Shown in pieces: positions 1-5,803 of a stretch of DNA of 5,803 bases. Made by a program: the position numbers and the translations under genes. This DNA comes from Caryophanales bacterium UBA6768. Its GTDB lineage: Bacteria > Bacillota > Bacilli > Bacillales_D > Amphibacillaceae. Where the stretch lies: contig DKGO01000018.1 in NCBI GenBank assembly GCA_002453315.1, positions 1-5,803 on the forward strand. Direction: 5' to 3'. The first letter of the stretch is position 1. Each line of letters starts with the position of its first letter. Below the pieces are notes generated by a model. It worked only from the letters and a program-made list of their open reading frames with translations. It was not told the DNA's origin and ran no database searches.

Positions 1-16
1 GACTGTCAAATGTGAG

Positions 17-44
17 ATTATAGGATATTTTATACAAATGTCAA
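17..44 (-). promoter_or_regulatory. Consensus sigma-A promoter firing leftwards, probably for glpFK
   Basis: On the minus strand there is a perfect -35 TTGACA (39-44), a 16-base spacer and a perfect -10 TATAAT (17-22), starting only a few bases past the glpP stop codon. Transcription would begin near position 10 and leave the window. In Bacillus, glpP is followed by glpF and glpK, whose leader contains a terminator relieved by GlpP. A strong, apparently constitutive promoter here fits that model. The identity of the downstream gene is an inference because it lies outside the window. Confidence 0.85.
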
Positions 45-47
45 TAG

Positions 48-620
48 TCAGTTAAATTTTTTTAGCCAAAGGGAACTCTGGCCAATCGCACATGATATTG
101 CCCCAGAATCGGTTGCTAATTTTATTTCATCATCCCGATGAATTAAACCACCTGCTATAACAGGTAGGGAAGTCTCTGTAACTACTTTTCTAATAATACG
201 GGGCATTAAGCCAGGCATTAGTTCAATTGCATCAGGATTGTTTTCTTTTATGTGATAAATACTAGTATTTAAAGCATAAGTGTCTATTAGGAAAAGTTGT
301 TGGATCGCATATAAACCTGATCTTTTTGCCTCTTTTATTAAACGGCTTTTTGTTGTTACGATACCGTTTGGTCTCACTTTTTTAGCAATATATTGTATTC
401 CCTTATTATCAGATTCTACCCCTTTTATTAATTCAATATGGAGAAAAATTGTCATGTCATTTTTGTGGGCTTTATCAACCACATCTTTTACCGAAAGAAT
501 ATCCCCACACATTAGAAAAATAGTAGTTACTGGGCTATTTATGGCCTTATCTAAGTCTTCTAGATTTCTAACGGCAGCGATAATTGGATGAGACCCTAGT
601 ATTTCTTTAATTGAAGTCAA
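48..620 (-). CDS. glpP: Glycerol uptake operon antiterminator regulatory protein GlpP
   Basis: This 190-aa protein matches the GlpP family of glycerol-3-phosphate-responsive, RNA-binding antiterminators that let transcription pass leader terminators of the glpFK and glpD genes. Recognisable family segments, in order, are PIIAAVRN (12-19), FLHIELIKG (59-67), GIVTTKSRLIKEAK (86-99), AIQQLFLIDTYALN (105-118), IELMPGLMPRII (132-143) and PVIAGGLI (153-160), in a TIM-barrel-like layout. The length agrees with the roughly 190 residues usual for the family. I chose the TTG at 618-620 because AGGTGG (629-634) sits 8 bases before it. An ATG at 636-638 would add six residues but has no Shine-Dalgarno site. 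The gene is separated from aconitase by a terminator and about 370 bases, so it is probably its own unit. A consensus promoter follows it, as expected for glpF/glpK. Function is secure; the exact start is less so. Confidence 0.93.
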   Translation of the reverse strand: MTSIKEILGSHPIIAAVRNLEDLDKAINSPVTTIFLMCGDILSVKDVVDKAHKNDMTIFLHIELIKGVESDNKGIQYIAKKVRPNGIVTTKSRLIKEAKRSGLYAIQQLFLIDTYALNTSIYHIKENNPDAIELMPGLMPRIIRKVVTETSLPVIAGGLIHRDDEIKLATDSGAISCAIGQSSLWLKKFN

Positions 621-672
621 TGATATAACCACCTTCATTTTTATTAATTTAGCAGTTCGAAAAAAATAATTG

Positions 673-703
673 ATAATAGAAAAAGCTAATTCAGATGAGT
701 CAA
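673..703 (-). promoter_or_regulatory. Candidate glpP promoter
   Basis: On the minus strand, TTGACT (698-703, 5 of 6 consensus) and TATTAT (673-678, 5 of 6) are separated by 19 bases. They are good hexamers, but the spacing is 1-2 bases longer than favoured. The start site would lie about 45 bases before the TTG start of glpP. A competing candidate is the perfect -10 at 806-811. Confidence 0.3.
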
Positions 704-906
704 ATTGATTTTGTGAATTTTAATCTACAGCAAAATCCAATTTTTTAGTTTGTAAATAATCGAGGCTTTTTCAAAATAGTGTCCCTTAATTAGGTAGGTA
801 ACTGTATTATATAATAATCAACAATAAAAACCCAATGGGGGCACAGCAAGGATAAGTGCTACACGAAAAAATTAATAAATGACAGGAGTTACACCCCAAA
901 GAAGAC

Positions 907-934
907 GGCCAATACGGAACAACCCATATTGGCC
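907..934 (-). terminator. Rho-independent-type terminator after aconitase
   Basis: The arms GGCCAATATGG and CCGTATTGGCC (minus strand) form an 11-bp stem around the 6-base loop GTTGTT. The minus-strand RNA has a G-U pair where the plus-strand RNA would have a C-A mismatch, so the hairpin is better in the direction of aconitase transcription. It is followed by the T-rich GTCTTCTTT and begins about 55 bases past the aconitase stop. The plus side is also T-rich, so weak activity in both directions is possible. Confidence 0.8.
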
Positions 935-988
935 TTTAGATTTCTTATAGAAGAAATTACACCTCTAAGTTAAATCTCATTGTTATGC

Positions 989-3693
989 TTAACTAAGCTG
1001 TCGTAAAACAGTATGTAAAATCCCGCCATTTTTATAATATTCGACATCAACTGTACTATCCAAACGTGCGATTACTGTAAAATCAAAGGATGACCCATCA
1101 GTTCGGGTTGCCTTTACGGTTAAGTTTTGTCCAGGTTGTAAATGATCGTCTAATCCAAGAATATCTAAAGTCTCTGAGCCATCAATGTTAAGTGACTTCC
1201 AACTTTTATCGCCCTTAAATTGTAATGGAAGCACACCCATCCCGACAAGATTGCTTCTGTGGATTCGCTCGAAGGATTCTGCAATAACTGCCTTTATACC
1301 AAGCAGTAAAGATCCTTTTGCCCCCAGTCACGGGAACTTCCTGTCCCATATTCCTTTCCAGCAAAAACAACTAATGGGGTACCATCTTCTTTGTATTTCA
1401 TTGCAGCATCATAAATTGACATTGTTTCATCTGTAGGGATATATTTCGTATATCCCCCTTCAGTTCCTGGAACCATTTGATTTCGAATACGTATGTTTGC
1501 AAACGTTCCCCGTGTCATAACAAGATCATTGCCACGCCGTGACCCGTAGGAGTTAAAGTTTCTAATTTTTACACCAGATTCTTGTAGATATTTTCCTGCT
1601 GGGCTATCGATAGCGATACTGCCAGCGGGAGAAATATGATCTGTTGTAATTGAATCACCTAGTAATGCTAAAGTCTTTGCCCCATAAATTTCTTGAATAG
1701 GTTCGACTTTATGCCCCAAATCTTCAAAAAAAGGTGGATTATGAATATAGGTAGATGCATCATCCCACTCATAAAGTTCCCCTTCAGATACGGGAAGTTC
1801 ATTCCAGAGTTTATTTTCATTATAGACATTTTCATATTCTTTACGAAACATTTCAGGATCAATTGACTGTTTGATGGCCTCCTGGATTTCTGCGCTTGTT
1901 GGCCAAATATCTTTTAAAAAGACAGGTTCATTTTTGTCATTGTAACCAACCGGTTCTGTGTCGAAGTCAATGTTAATATTACCGGCTAGACCATAGGCAA
2001 CAAGCAATGGTGGAGACATCAAAAAATTCGCCTTCACCTGGGCATGAATCCGCCCTTCAAAATTACGGTTTCCACTTAAAACCGAAACCACCGTGAGGTC
2101 ATTGTCTTCAATGGCCTCTTTCACTTCATCTGGTAAAGGACCACTGTTTCCTATACAAGTACAACAACCATATCCCGCAAGATTGTAGCCAAGTTTTGCC
2201 AACGGTTCAATTAACCCTGCTTTATTAAGATAATCTGTCACTACCTTTGACCCGGGTGTTAAACTACTTTTAACATAAGGGGGGCGTTTTAGGCCTTTAT
2301 CAACTGCTTTTTTAGCTAAAAGCCCAGCACCAAGCATCACAGAGGGATTGGATGTATTTGTACAACTTGTAATGGCCGAAATTACAACTGAGCCTGTACC
2401 AAATTTTACTTTTTCACCGTTGTCAAATGTAATGTCGACCTCTTTTTCAATCTCATCGTCTGATAGTTCATATCCACCTGTACGAATAGGCGCATGTAGG
2501 AGTTCATCCCATTTTTCTTTTATTTCCGACAAATTGATACGGTCTTGTGGGCGCTTGGGTCCAGCTAAACTTGGTACAACAGTGGAGAGATCAAGTTCAA
2601 TTGTGTCCGTAAATATAGGATCTGGTGTATCATCAGTACGGAACATACCTTGACTCTTAAAATAGCTTTCCACCAGTTTGACAAGATCTTCGTTACGACC
2701 CGTTCGGCGTAAATAATCCAAAGATTCCGCATCAACAGGGAAGTAACCCATCGTTGCTCCATATTCAGGCGACATATTTCCTACCGTAGCACGGTCAGGT
2801 AAACTTATACTTGATAAACCTGCTCCATAAAACTCGACAATTTTACCAACGACACCTTTTTTACGTAGCATTTCTGTGATTGTCAAGGTCATATCTGTAG
2901 CTGTTACTCCTTCTTTTAGCTTCCCTGTTAATTTAAATCCAATCACTTCCGGCGTGATAAAATAAAGTGGTTGTCCTAACATACCGGCTTCCGCTTCAAT
3001 CCCACCGACACCCCACCCCAATACGCCAAGTCCATTAATCATCGTTGTATGGGAGTCACACCCGACAAGGGAATCTGGAAAAATTACTTTATGTCCATTT
3101 ACTTCTTTTGTTAGGGCGAGGTCAGCTAGATATTCTAGATTCACTTGGTGGCAAATTCCGGTCGACGGGGGAACAATATGCAAGTTCTTGAATGATTCTT
3201 GTGCCCACTTTAAAAATTTATACCGCTCACTGTTCCGGCGAAACTCCATCTCACTATTAAAGCTGAGTGAATCTTCTGTTCCAAACCGATCGACCATGAT
3301 TGAATGATCAATAACAAGGTCAACGGGAACAAGTGGGTTTATATTTTCTGGGTCACCACCCAAGTCTTTCATTGCAGATCGCATGGCCGCCAAATCCACA
3401 ATCGCAGGAACACCTGTAAAATCTTGTAGTAAAATTCGGGCAGGTTTAAAGGGAACCTCCCCTTTTCCTTGATTTTCAACCCATTTGGCAAATTTTTCGA
3501 CGTGTTCATCTGTAATTGTTTTTCCATCCCATTGCCTGACAGCTGCCTCCAGTAAAATTTTTATTGAATTGGGAAAAGAAGCTACTTTATCAAATCCCTT
3601 TTCCTCTAAACTTGAAAGGGAATAATACTGATAGGATTTATCCGCAACATTTAAATTTTTTAACATAAAAGAATAATTATGAGCAGTTGACAA
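989..3693 (-). pseudogene. acnA: Aconitate hydratase (CitB/AcnA type), interrupted by a one-base frameshift
   Basis: Aconitase interconverts citrate and isocitrate through cis-aconitate in the TCA cycle; the Bacillus enzyme also binds RNA when its cluster is lost. Iron-sulfur ligands are visible: Cys444 in ITSCTNTSNP and Cys510/Cys513 in GYGCCTCIGNSGPL. Substrate and catalytic motifs include VIDHSIMVD (127-135), GCDSHTTM (211-218), NSYGSRRGND (714-723) and GTGSSRDW (783-790). The first frame then runs off to a stop at 1294-1296 after 799 residues. The other frame resumes exactly with [20 protein letters not shown] and continues through the swivel domain to the stop at 989-991. One missing base in the C run at 1321-1325 explains this. 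Repair gives 901 residues, close to B. subtilis CitB (909). If the lost base is a C on the coding strand, the family sequence RDWAAKG is restored. The TTG start is favoured by AAGGAT upstream; the next ATG (codon 10) has no such site. As written, the product lacks about 110 C-terminal residues and is probably inactive. Confidence 0.93.
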
Positions 3694-3703
3694 TTATTAG
3701 CAC

Positions 3704-3709
3704 ATCCTT
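3704..3709 (-). promoter_or_regulatory. Shine-Dalgarno site deciding the TTG start of aconitase
   Basis: The minus strand reads AAGGAT here, about 10 bases before the TTG at 3691-3693. The alternative ATG at 3664-3666 is preceded by T-rich sequence with no purine-rich site, so the TTG is preferred. Confidence 0.6.
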
Positions 3710-3720
3710 AGTTTCAATAG

Positions 3721-3749
3721 AACATAATTATTTAAACCTGATGTTTCAA
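3721..3749 (-). promoter_or_regulatory. Candidate sigma-A promoter of aconitase
   Basis: TTGAAA (3744-3749, 5 of 6) and TATGTT (3721-3726, 4 of 6) are separated by 17 bases on the minus strand. The predicted start near 3714 leaves a short leader just containing the ribosome site. CcpC and other regulators control citB in B. subtilis; I see no clear CcpC dyad here beyond the small palindrome ATAATTAT overlapping the -10. Confidence 0.55.
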
Positions 3750-3795
3750 AATTACATAGAAAAAAGGCTTTTGACTGACTGTTTAAATGACATTA

Positions 3796-3818
3796 ATATG
3801 ATCCTTCCAAAGGCATAT
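3796..3818 (-). terminator. Weak imperfect hairpin after the 68-aa gene
   Basis: On the minus strand, ATATG-CCTT pairs with AAGG-CATAT around a 3-base TGG loop, with a 2-base bulge. It starts about 30 bases past the stop of the 68-aa gene but is not followed by a convincing T run, so termination is only a possibility. It may instead be an operator upstream of the aconitase promoter. Confidence 0.25.
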
Positions 3819-3846
3819 CACAAATATCCATTTTGCATTATATAAA

Positions 3847-4053
3847 CTATTTCCGGTGACTTTTACTTTTTCCTTCTTTTTCTTCCTGTGATGGATCAAT
3901 TACTGAATCCGGGAACTTCAACGTTTCTCCGACTGCTTCCTCAATCAAACCATTGTCAATGGTGACATTCCCGCCACCAAGACCCTCATTGACCATTCTG
4001 TCAACATCCACGAAATAGTCATCCCTACTATCTTTCTTTTTTGGATCTGGCAT
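3847..4053 (-). CDS. Small acidic hypothetical protein (68 aa)
   Basis: I do not recognise this protein with certainty. It starts at an ATG with a very good ribosome site (GAAGGGAGGG, 7 bases before the start), and this is the main reason to call it real. The sequence is hydrophilic, with no membrane segment or signal peptide. It has a charged N-terminus (KKKDSRDD, 5-12), a conserved-looking core YFVDVDRMVNEGLGGG (13-28), an IEEA helix-like segment (37-40), and a Lys/Glu-rich tail ending KSKSHRK. The DVDRM-NEGL-GG core resembles short uncharacterised proteins I have seen in Bacillaceae, so it may belong to such a family. It lies 153 bases before aconitase, which has its own candidate promoter, so a functional link is not implied. 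A sporulation role is possible given how many small Bacillus proteins are of that kind, but nothing in the sequence proves it. Confidence 0.75.
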   Translation of the reverse strand: MPDPKKKDSRDDYFVDVDRMVNEGLGGGNVTIDNGLIEEAVGETLKFPDSVIDPSQEEKEGKSKSHRK

Positions 4054-4266
4054 GCTGATTCCCTCCCTTCAATCGTTCTAGCTATTATGCTGGGTTTTCG
4101 GGTATACAATAATTGAAAAGGTGACATTTATAGTTATTGGTTATCTTGGATAATTTGCAATTATTTATGGTTTATGATAATTTTCCCCTGTTTTGTCACG
4201 ATATACATGTTAAAATAAATGTTTTTTACTTGGAAGGTACAATAGGCAGGTATGCAAATTACCCAC

Positions 4267-4299
4267 TTTCCACCTAATGCAAATCTATTGGGGTGGAAA
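4267..4299. repeat. Inverted repeat/hairpin
   Basis: TTTCCACC (4267-4274) and GGTGGAAA (4292-4299) are perfect 8-bp arms. The pairing can be continued inwards through TAAT with ATTG, allowing one G-U pair and a bulged G, to give a stem of about 12 bp with an 8-base loop. Neither strand has a T run after it, so it does not look like a terminator. Confidence 0.5.
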
Positions 4300-4315
4300 T
4301 GAATAGGATCAGAGC

Positions 4316-4476
4316 ATGATGTCACCTATTAACCAAGTTTGGATTTCGGAAATTAGAAGTAATTTATGGAATGACAGCGGGGTGAATTTGAGGGGAAAGG
4401 GGACATCAAAGGCGAAAATAAGAGGAAATTTGATTATGTTCAAGATCTCAGTGCAGAATTAAAAAGTAATGATTGA
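4316..4476 (+). pseudogene. Possible decayed small gene
   Basis: An ATG at 4316-4318, preceded by AGGA at 7-8 bases, opens a 48-codon frame to TAA at 4460-4462. From about 4381 a different frame has more protein-like content. It encodes FEGKGDIKGENKRKFDYVQD followed by LSAELKSND, stopping at TGA 4474-4476, but has no start codon of its own (open only from 4375). Joining the first ~22 codons of one frame to the second frame needs one indel near 4381 and would give a protein of about 50 residues. I do not recognise the family. The alternative is that both are chance open frames in a spacer. Confidence 0.22.
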
Positions 4477-4692
4477 ATAGATGATTATTGAATATAATAA
4501 TCGGTTTAAAAAGAGCCCTAAAGATAGAAATAAAGGATACGATTTACAACAGCAAATCTAGATTACTATAGGACGGGACTTAGAATTAATTAAATGAGAA
4601 AATACAGTGTAATTCATCAGTAAAATGATAAATTATTAAATTTTTTCATTGAATATCAATCTTACATTTTATTCGCTTCATTACTTTTTAAT
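4458..4692. repeat. 15-bp perfect inverted repeats enclosing 205 bases
   Basis: ATTAAAAAGTAATGA at 4458-4472 is the exact reverse complement of 4678-4692. Looser similarity (CAG on the outside, GAAT on the inside) continues for several bases with small gaps. The enclosed 205 bases are AT-rich and have no gene. This could be a small non-autonomous element or a long-range RNA stem. No target-site duplication is visible at the ends. Confidence 0.45.
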
Positions 4693-4710
4693 CTGGTTTT
4701 TGTTTTCTGA

Positions 4711-4734
4711 AAATCACTGTCATGACAATGATTT
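4711..4734. repeat. 24-base near-perfect palindrome
   Basis: AAATCACTGTCA (4711-4722) abuts TGACAATGATTT (4723-4734), with 11 of 12 complementary positions and no spacer. TTCT (4705-4708) and AGAA (4735-4738) extend the pairing after a 2-base bulge. It lies about 60 bases past the lipoprotein stop. Neither strand continues with a T run, so it is either a protein-binding dyad or a processing hairpin rather than a classical terminator. Confidence 0.6.
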
Positions 4735-4796
4735 AGAAGATATTTGTGCATTTAACCGTGTAAAGGATTATAAACGTATCTGAAAATCGAGGAAAA

Positions 4797-5507
4797 TTAT
4801 TTAAAGTAGTTTAGGGCTACGTAAACATAACCTTGTCTTTGTTCAAGATTTACATGAAGCCGGCCACCACCTCTTATATTACCGGAAATTAAAATTCCTC
4901 TACCGAGTTCATATCTTTCCAATTTATCTGAATCAAAATTTTCATCACGACCAAGCCCTAAATAGGCTCTGTAATTATTCAGAATATGATCATAAGATAC
5001 AAGATCTACAAGAAACCCTGCACTTACAGAATTACTAAAATCTACAACACCGACTAAGACTCCACAGTAAGGAATATAAACATCTACAGGGATATGATCC
5101 GTGAATTCCGAATAGTCGTAGTTGCATTCGGTGTCTTCTTCCGGCTCCCCTTCATATGTTATTGAATTTTCCTCCTGATGCTTATAGCCGAGAAGTTTTT
5201 CTTCTTCCTCTTCCTCATCTTCCTCCTCCTCGGGGATTATATTTGGTCGTTCATCGATATCTTCGTTGACATTTTTCTTTTGCGGCTCATTATTATTAGG
5301 AATTGCTGCTGCTCCTGCTGGCATACTTTGTGATCCATGATTTTGTTCATCATCATCTGCTTCATCTTCTACTATATTTTCTACAATTCTTACCCCGGAT
5401 TTACTTATTTCAATTACTTTATCCTCCCCAAGAGGTATTGTTATGCAACCAGCTAGAAAAAAGACAATAGTAATTAATAAAATTCCGGTATAAAGATTTC
5501 TTTTCAT
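4797..5507 (-). CDS. Predicted lipoprotein with acidic low-complexity linker
   Basis: This 236-aa protein starts with a lipoprotein signal peptide: a KRN charged head, a hydrophobic stretch (about 5-19) and lipobox FLAGC, with Cys21 as the predicted lipidated residue. It should be anchored to the outer face of the membrane. After the Cys comes IPLGEDKVIEISKSGVRIVE, a short start also familiar from other small Bacillus lipoproteins. Residues 45-126 are disordered-looking and very acidic, with an almost pure Glu/Asp run at 93-103. Residues 128-236 look folded: Cys128 and Cys148, a VDVYIPYCGVLVGVVDF segment, and a Gly- and beta-rich end. I do not recognise this domain. The ATG at 5505-5507 is chosen because GAGGG lies 8 bases before it. 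Upstream in-frame starts (TTG 5528, ATG 5522) have poor sites and would lengthen the signal head. It appears monocistronic. Confidence 0.82.
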   Translation of the reverse strand: MKRNLYTGILLITIVFFLAGCITIPLGEDKVIEISKSGVRIVENIVEDEADDDEQNHGSQSMPAGAAAIPNNNEPQKKNVNEDIDERPNIIPEEEEDEEEEEEKLLGYKHQEENSITYEGEPEEDTECNYDYSEFTDHIPVDVYIPYCGVLVGVVDFSNSVSAGFLVDLVSYDHILNNYRAYLGLGRDENFDSDKLERYELGRGILISGNIRGGGRLHVNLEQRQGYVYVALNYFK

Positions 5508-5582
5508 ATTAAACACCCTCATCTTCAAAAGTTTATGAATCTGTTTTTAATGGTGGTGCAAATAAATCACTCCACCTGTCCG

Positions 5583-5610
5583 TTTATAAAATGAAAATAA
5601 TTTTTGTCTG
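5583..5610 (-). promoter_or_regulatory. Candidate promoter of the lipoprotein gene
   Basis: CAGACA (5605-5610) and TATAAA (5583-5588) are separated by 16 bases on the minus strand. The -10 is good (5 of 6), the -35 moderate (4 of 6). It would give a leader of roughly 70 bases. Confidence 0.35.
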
Positions 5611-5666
5611 TATTTTTAATAGGCTCTGTTAAATTCTGTTGTTGATAAAAAGTACTCGCGTTTACA

Positions 5667-5803
5667 CACAGGCACAAGCGCGACATCTGTTCAAATGTCA
5701 CTTCGTTCATTTTCACAGTGTCTTCTTTGCACCACAGGCACAAGCGCGACATCTGTTCAAATGTCACTTCGTTCATTTTCGCAGTGTCTTCTTTGCACCA
5801 CAG
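5667..5803. repeat. 66-bp tandem repeat array, continuing past the window edge
   Basis: Two full units (5667-5732 and 5733-5798) and the first 5 bases of a third are present. The units are 65/66 identical, differing only at 5715 (A) versus 5781 (G). The unit is richer in GC (about 45%) than the flanking sequence. Each unit contains a GACAT...ATGTC inverted repeat with an 8-base loop (5682-5699 and 5748-5765). As 66 is a multiple of three, one minus frame reads a 22-residue repeat (MNEVTFEQMSRLCLWCKEDT plus VK or AK) and is open to the window edge; it ends 69 residues from the first Met at TGA 5567-5569. All three plus frames are also open through the unit, so openness does not prove coding. 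The last unit breaks down just before 5667. Confidence 0.85.

Larger units (their letters stand above)
621..988. other. Intergenic spacer between aconitase and glpP
   Basis: This AT-rich stretch has no supportable gene on either strand. It holds the aconitase terminator hairpin (907-934) and weak candidate glpP promoters. One is TTGACT (698-703) with TATTAT (673-678) at a long 19-base spacing. The other is a perfect TATAAT (806-811, within the palindrome ATTATATAAT at 806-815) whose only -35 partner is the poor TTGGGT at 830-835. I cannot decide between them. Confidence 0.6.
4054..4796. other. Long intergenic region with inverted repeats and no intact gene
   Basis: This spacer of about 740 bases is AT-rich and carries no ORF with convincing coding character and a ribosome site. 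It contains the upstream region of the 68-aa gene, a hairpin (4267-4299), a possible decayed small plus-strand gene (4316-4476), a 15-bp inverted repeat pair (4458-4472 and 4678-4692) and a near-perfect 24-base palindrome (4711-4734). A possible minus-strand promoter, GTGACA, 17 bases, CATAAA, lies at 4172-4200 and could serve the 68-aa gene with a leader of over 100 bases, but the -10 is poor. Confidence 0.6.

Noticed and set aside
280..591. 103-codon plus-strand open frame opposite glpP
   Set aside because: It lies wholly antisense to a well-recognised gene, has no ribosome site and no family resemblance.
826..845. CCCC-ATT-GGG with T run as a terminator
   Set aside because: The stem is only 3 bp with a 3-base loop, and a much better terminator lies at 907-934.
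989..1240. Separate 83-aa gene starting at an internal ATG
   Set aside because: Its sequence is the aconitase C-terminus and the same frame extends upstream to 1319 with conserved aconitase residues, so it is the second half of the frameshifted gene.
2348..2653. 101-codon plus-strand open frame inside aconitase
   Set aside because: It is a shadow of the conserved aconitase coding strand, with low-complexity serine content and no start signal.
3770..3799. Plus-strand promoter TTGACT-17-TAATAT
   Set aside because: The -10 is poor and there is no plus-strand gene for it to serve, since it would read into the 5' part of the spacer and the antisense of the 68-aa gene.
3945..4127. 60-codon minus frame overlapping the 68-aa gene
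   Set aside because: It overlaps in another frame, and the 68-aa frame has the strong ribosome site and the better composition.
4481..4561. 26-codon plus-strand frame starting MIIEYNNRFKK
   Set aside because: It is short, has no ribosome site, lies within the AT-rich inverted-repeat interval, and has no recognisable similarity.
5567..5803. The repeat-encoded minus-strand ORF as a real gene
   Set aside because: No start or ribosome site can be assigned, three plus frames are equally open, and its non-repeat end overlaps the candidate promoter of the lipoprotein gene. I keep it as an open question in the repeat entry rather than calling a CDS.
5667..5803. CRISPR array
   Set aside because: The units are contiguous 66-bp copies with no unique spacers.

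Overview
The window looks like a piece of a low-GC, endospore-forming Bacillaceae genome. The glycerol antiterminator protein GlpP, a CitB/AcnA-type aconitase and a Gram-positive lipoprotein, with AT-rich spacers and purine-rich Shine-Dalgarno sites, all point that way. A halotolerant genus such as Virgibacillus or Oceanobacillus is my guess from protein flavour only. All convincing genes lie on the minus strand, so transcription runs from right to left.

Layout, in direction of transcription. The right edge (5667-5803) holds just over two copies of a 66-bp tandem repeat, 65/66 identical, that runs off the window. Next is a 236-aa predicted lipoprotein (4797-5507) with a long acidic low-complexity middle. 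A spacer of about 740 bases (4054-4796) has no intact gene but contains several inverted repeats and what may be the remains of a small plus-strand gene. A 68-aa acidic hypothetical protein (3847-4053) follows. The aconitase gene (989-3693) comes next, with its own candidate promoter and a strong terminator hairpin (907-934). glpP (48-620) follows after a spacer of about 370 bases. At the left edge a consensus sigma-A promoter (17-44) fires leftwards out of the window, where glpF/glpK would be expected.

The main anomaly is a one-base deletion in the aconitase gene at 1321-1325. It puts the last ~110 residues into another frame. Both halves are otherwise well conserved, so this is a very recent mutation or a sequence error. 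If real, the cell would need another aconitase or have a blocked TCA cycle.

Functionally, glpP and the promoter after it match the known Bacillus arrangement, in which initiation at glpFK is strong and GlpP with glycerol-3-phosphate prevents termination in the leader. Aconitase is a separate transcription unit. I see no convincing new multi-gene system. The items most worth a second look are the frameshift, the tandem repeat, and the structured spacer at 4260-4740.
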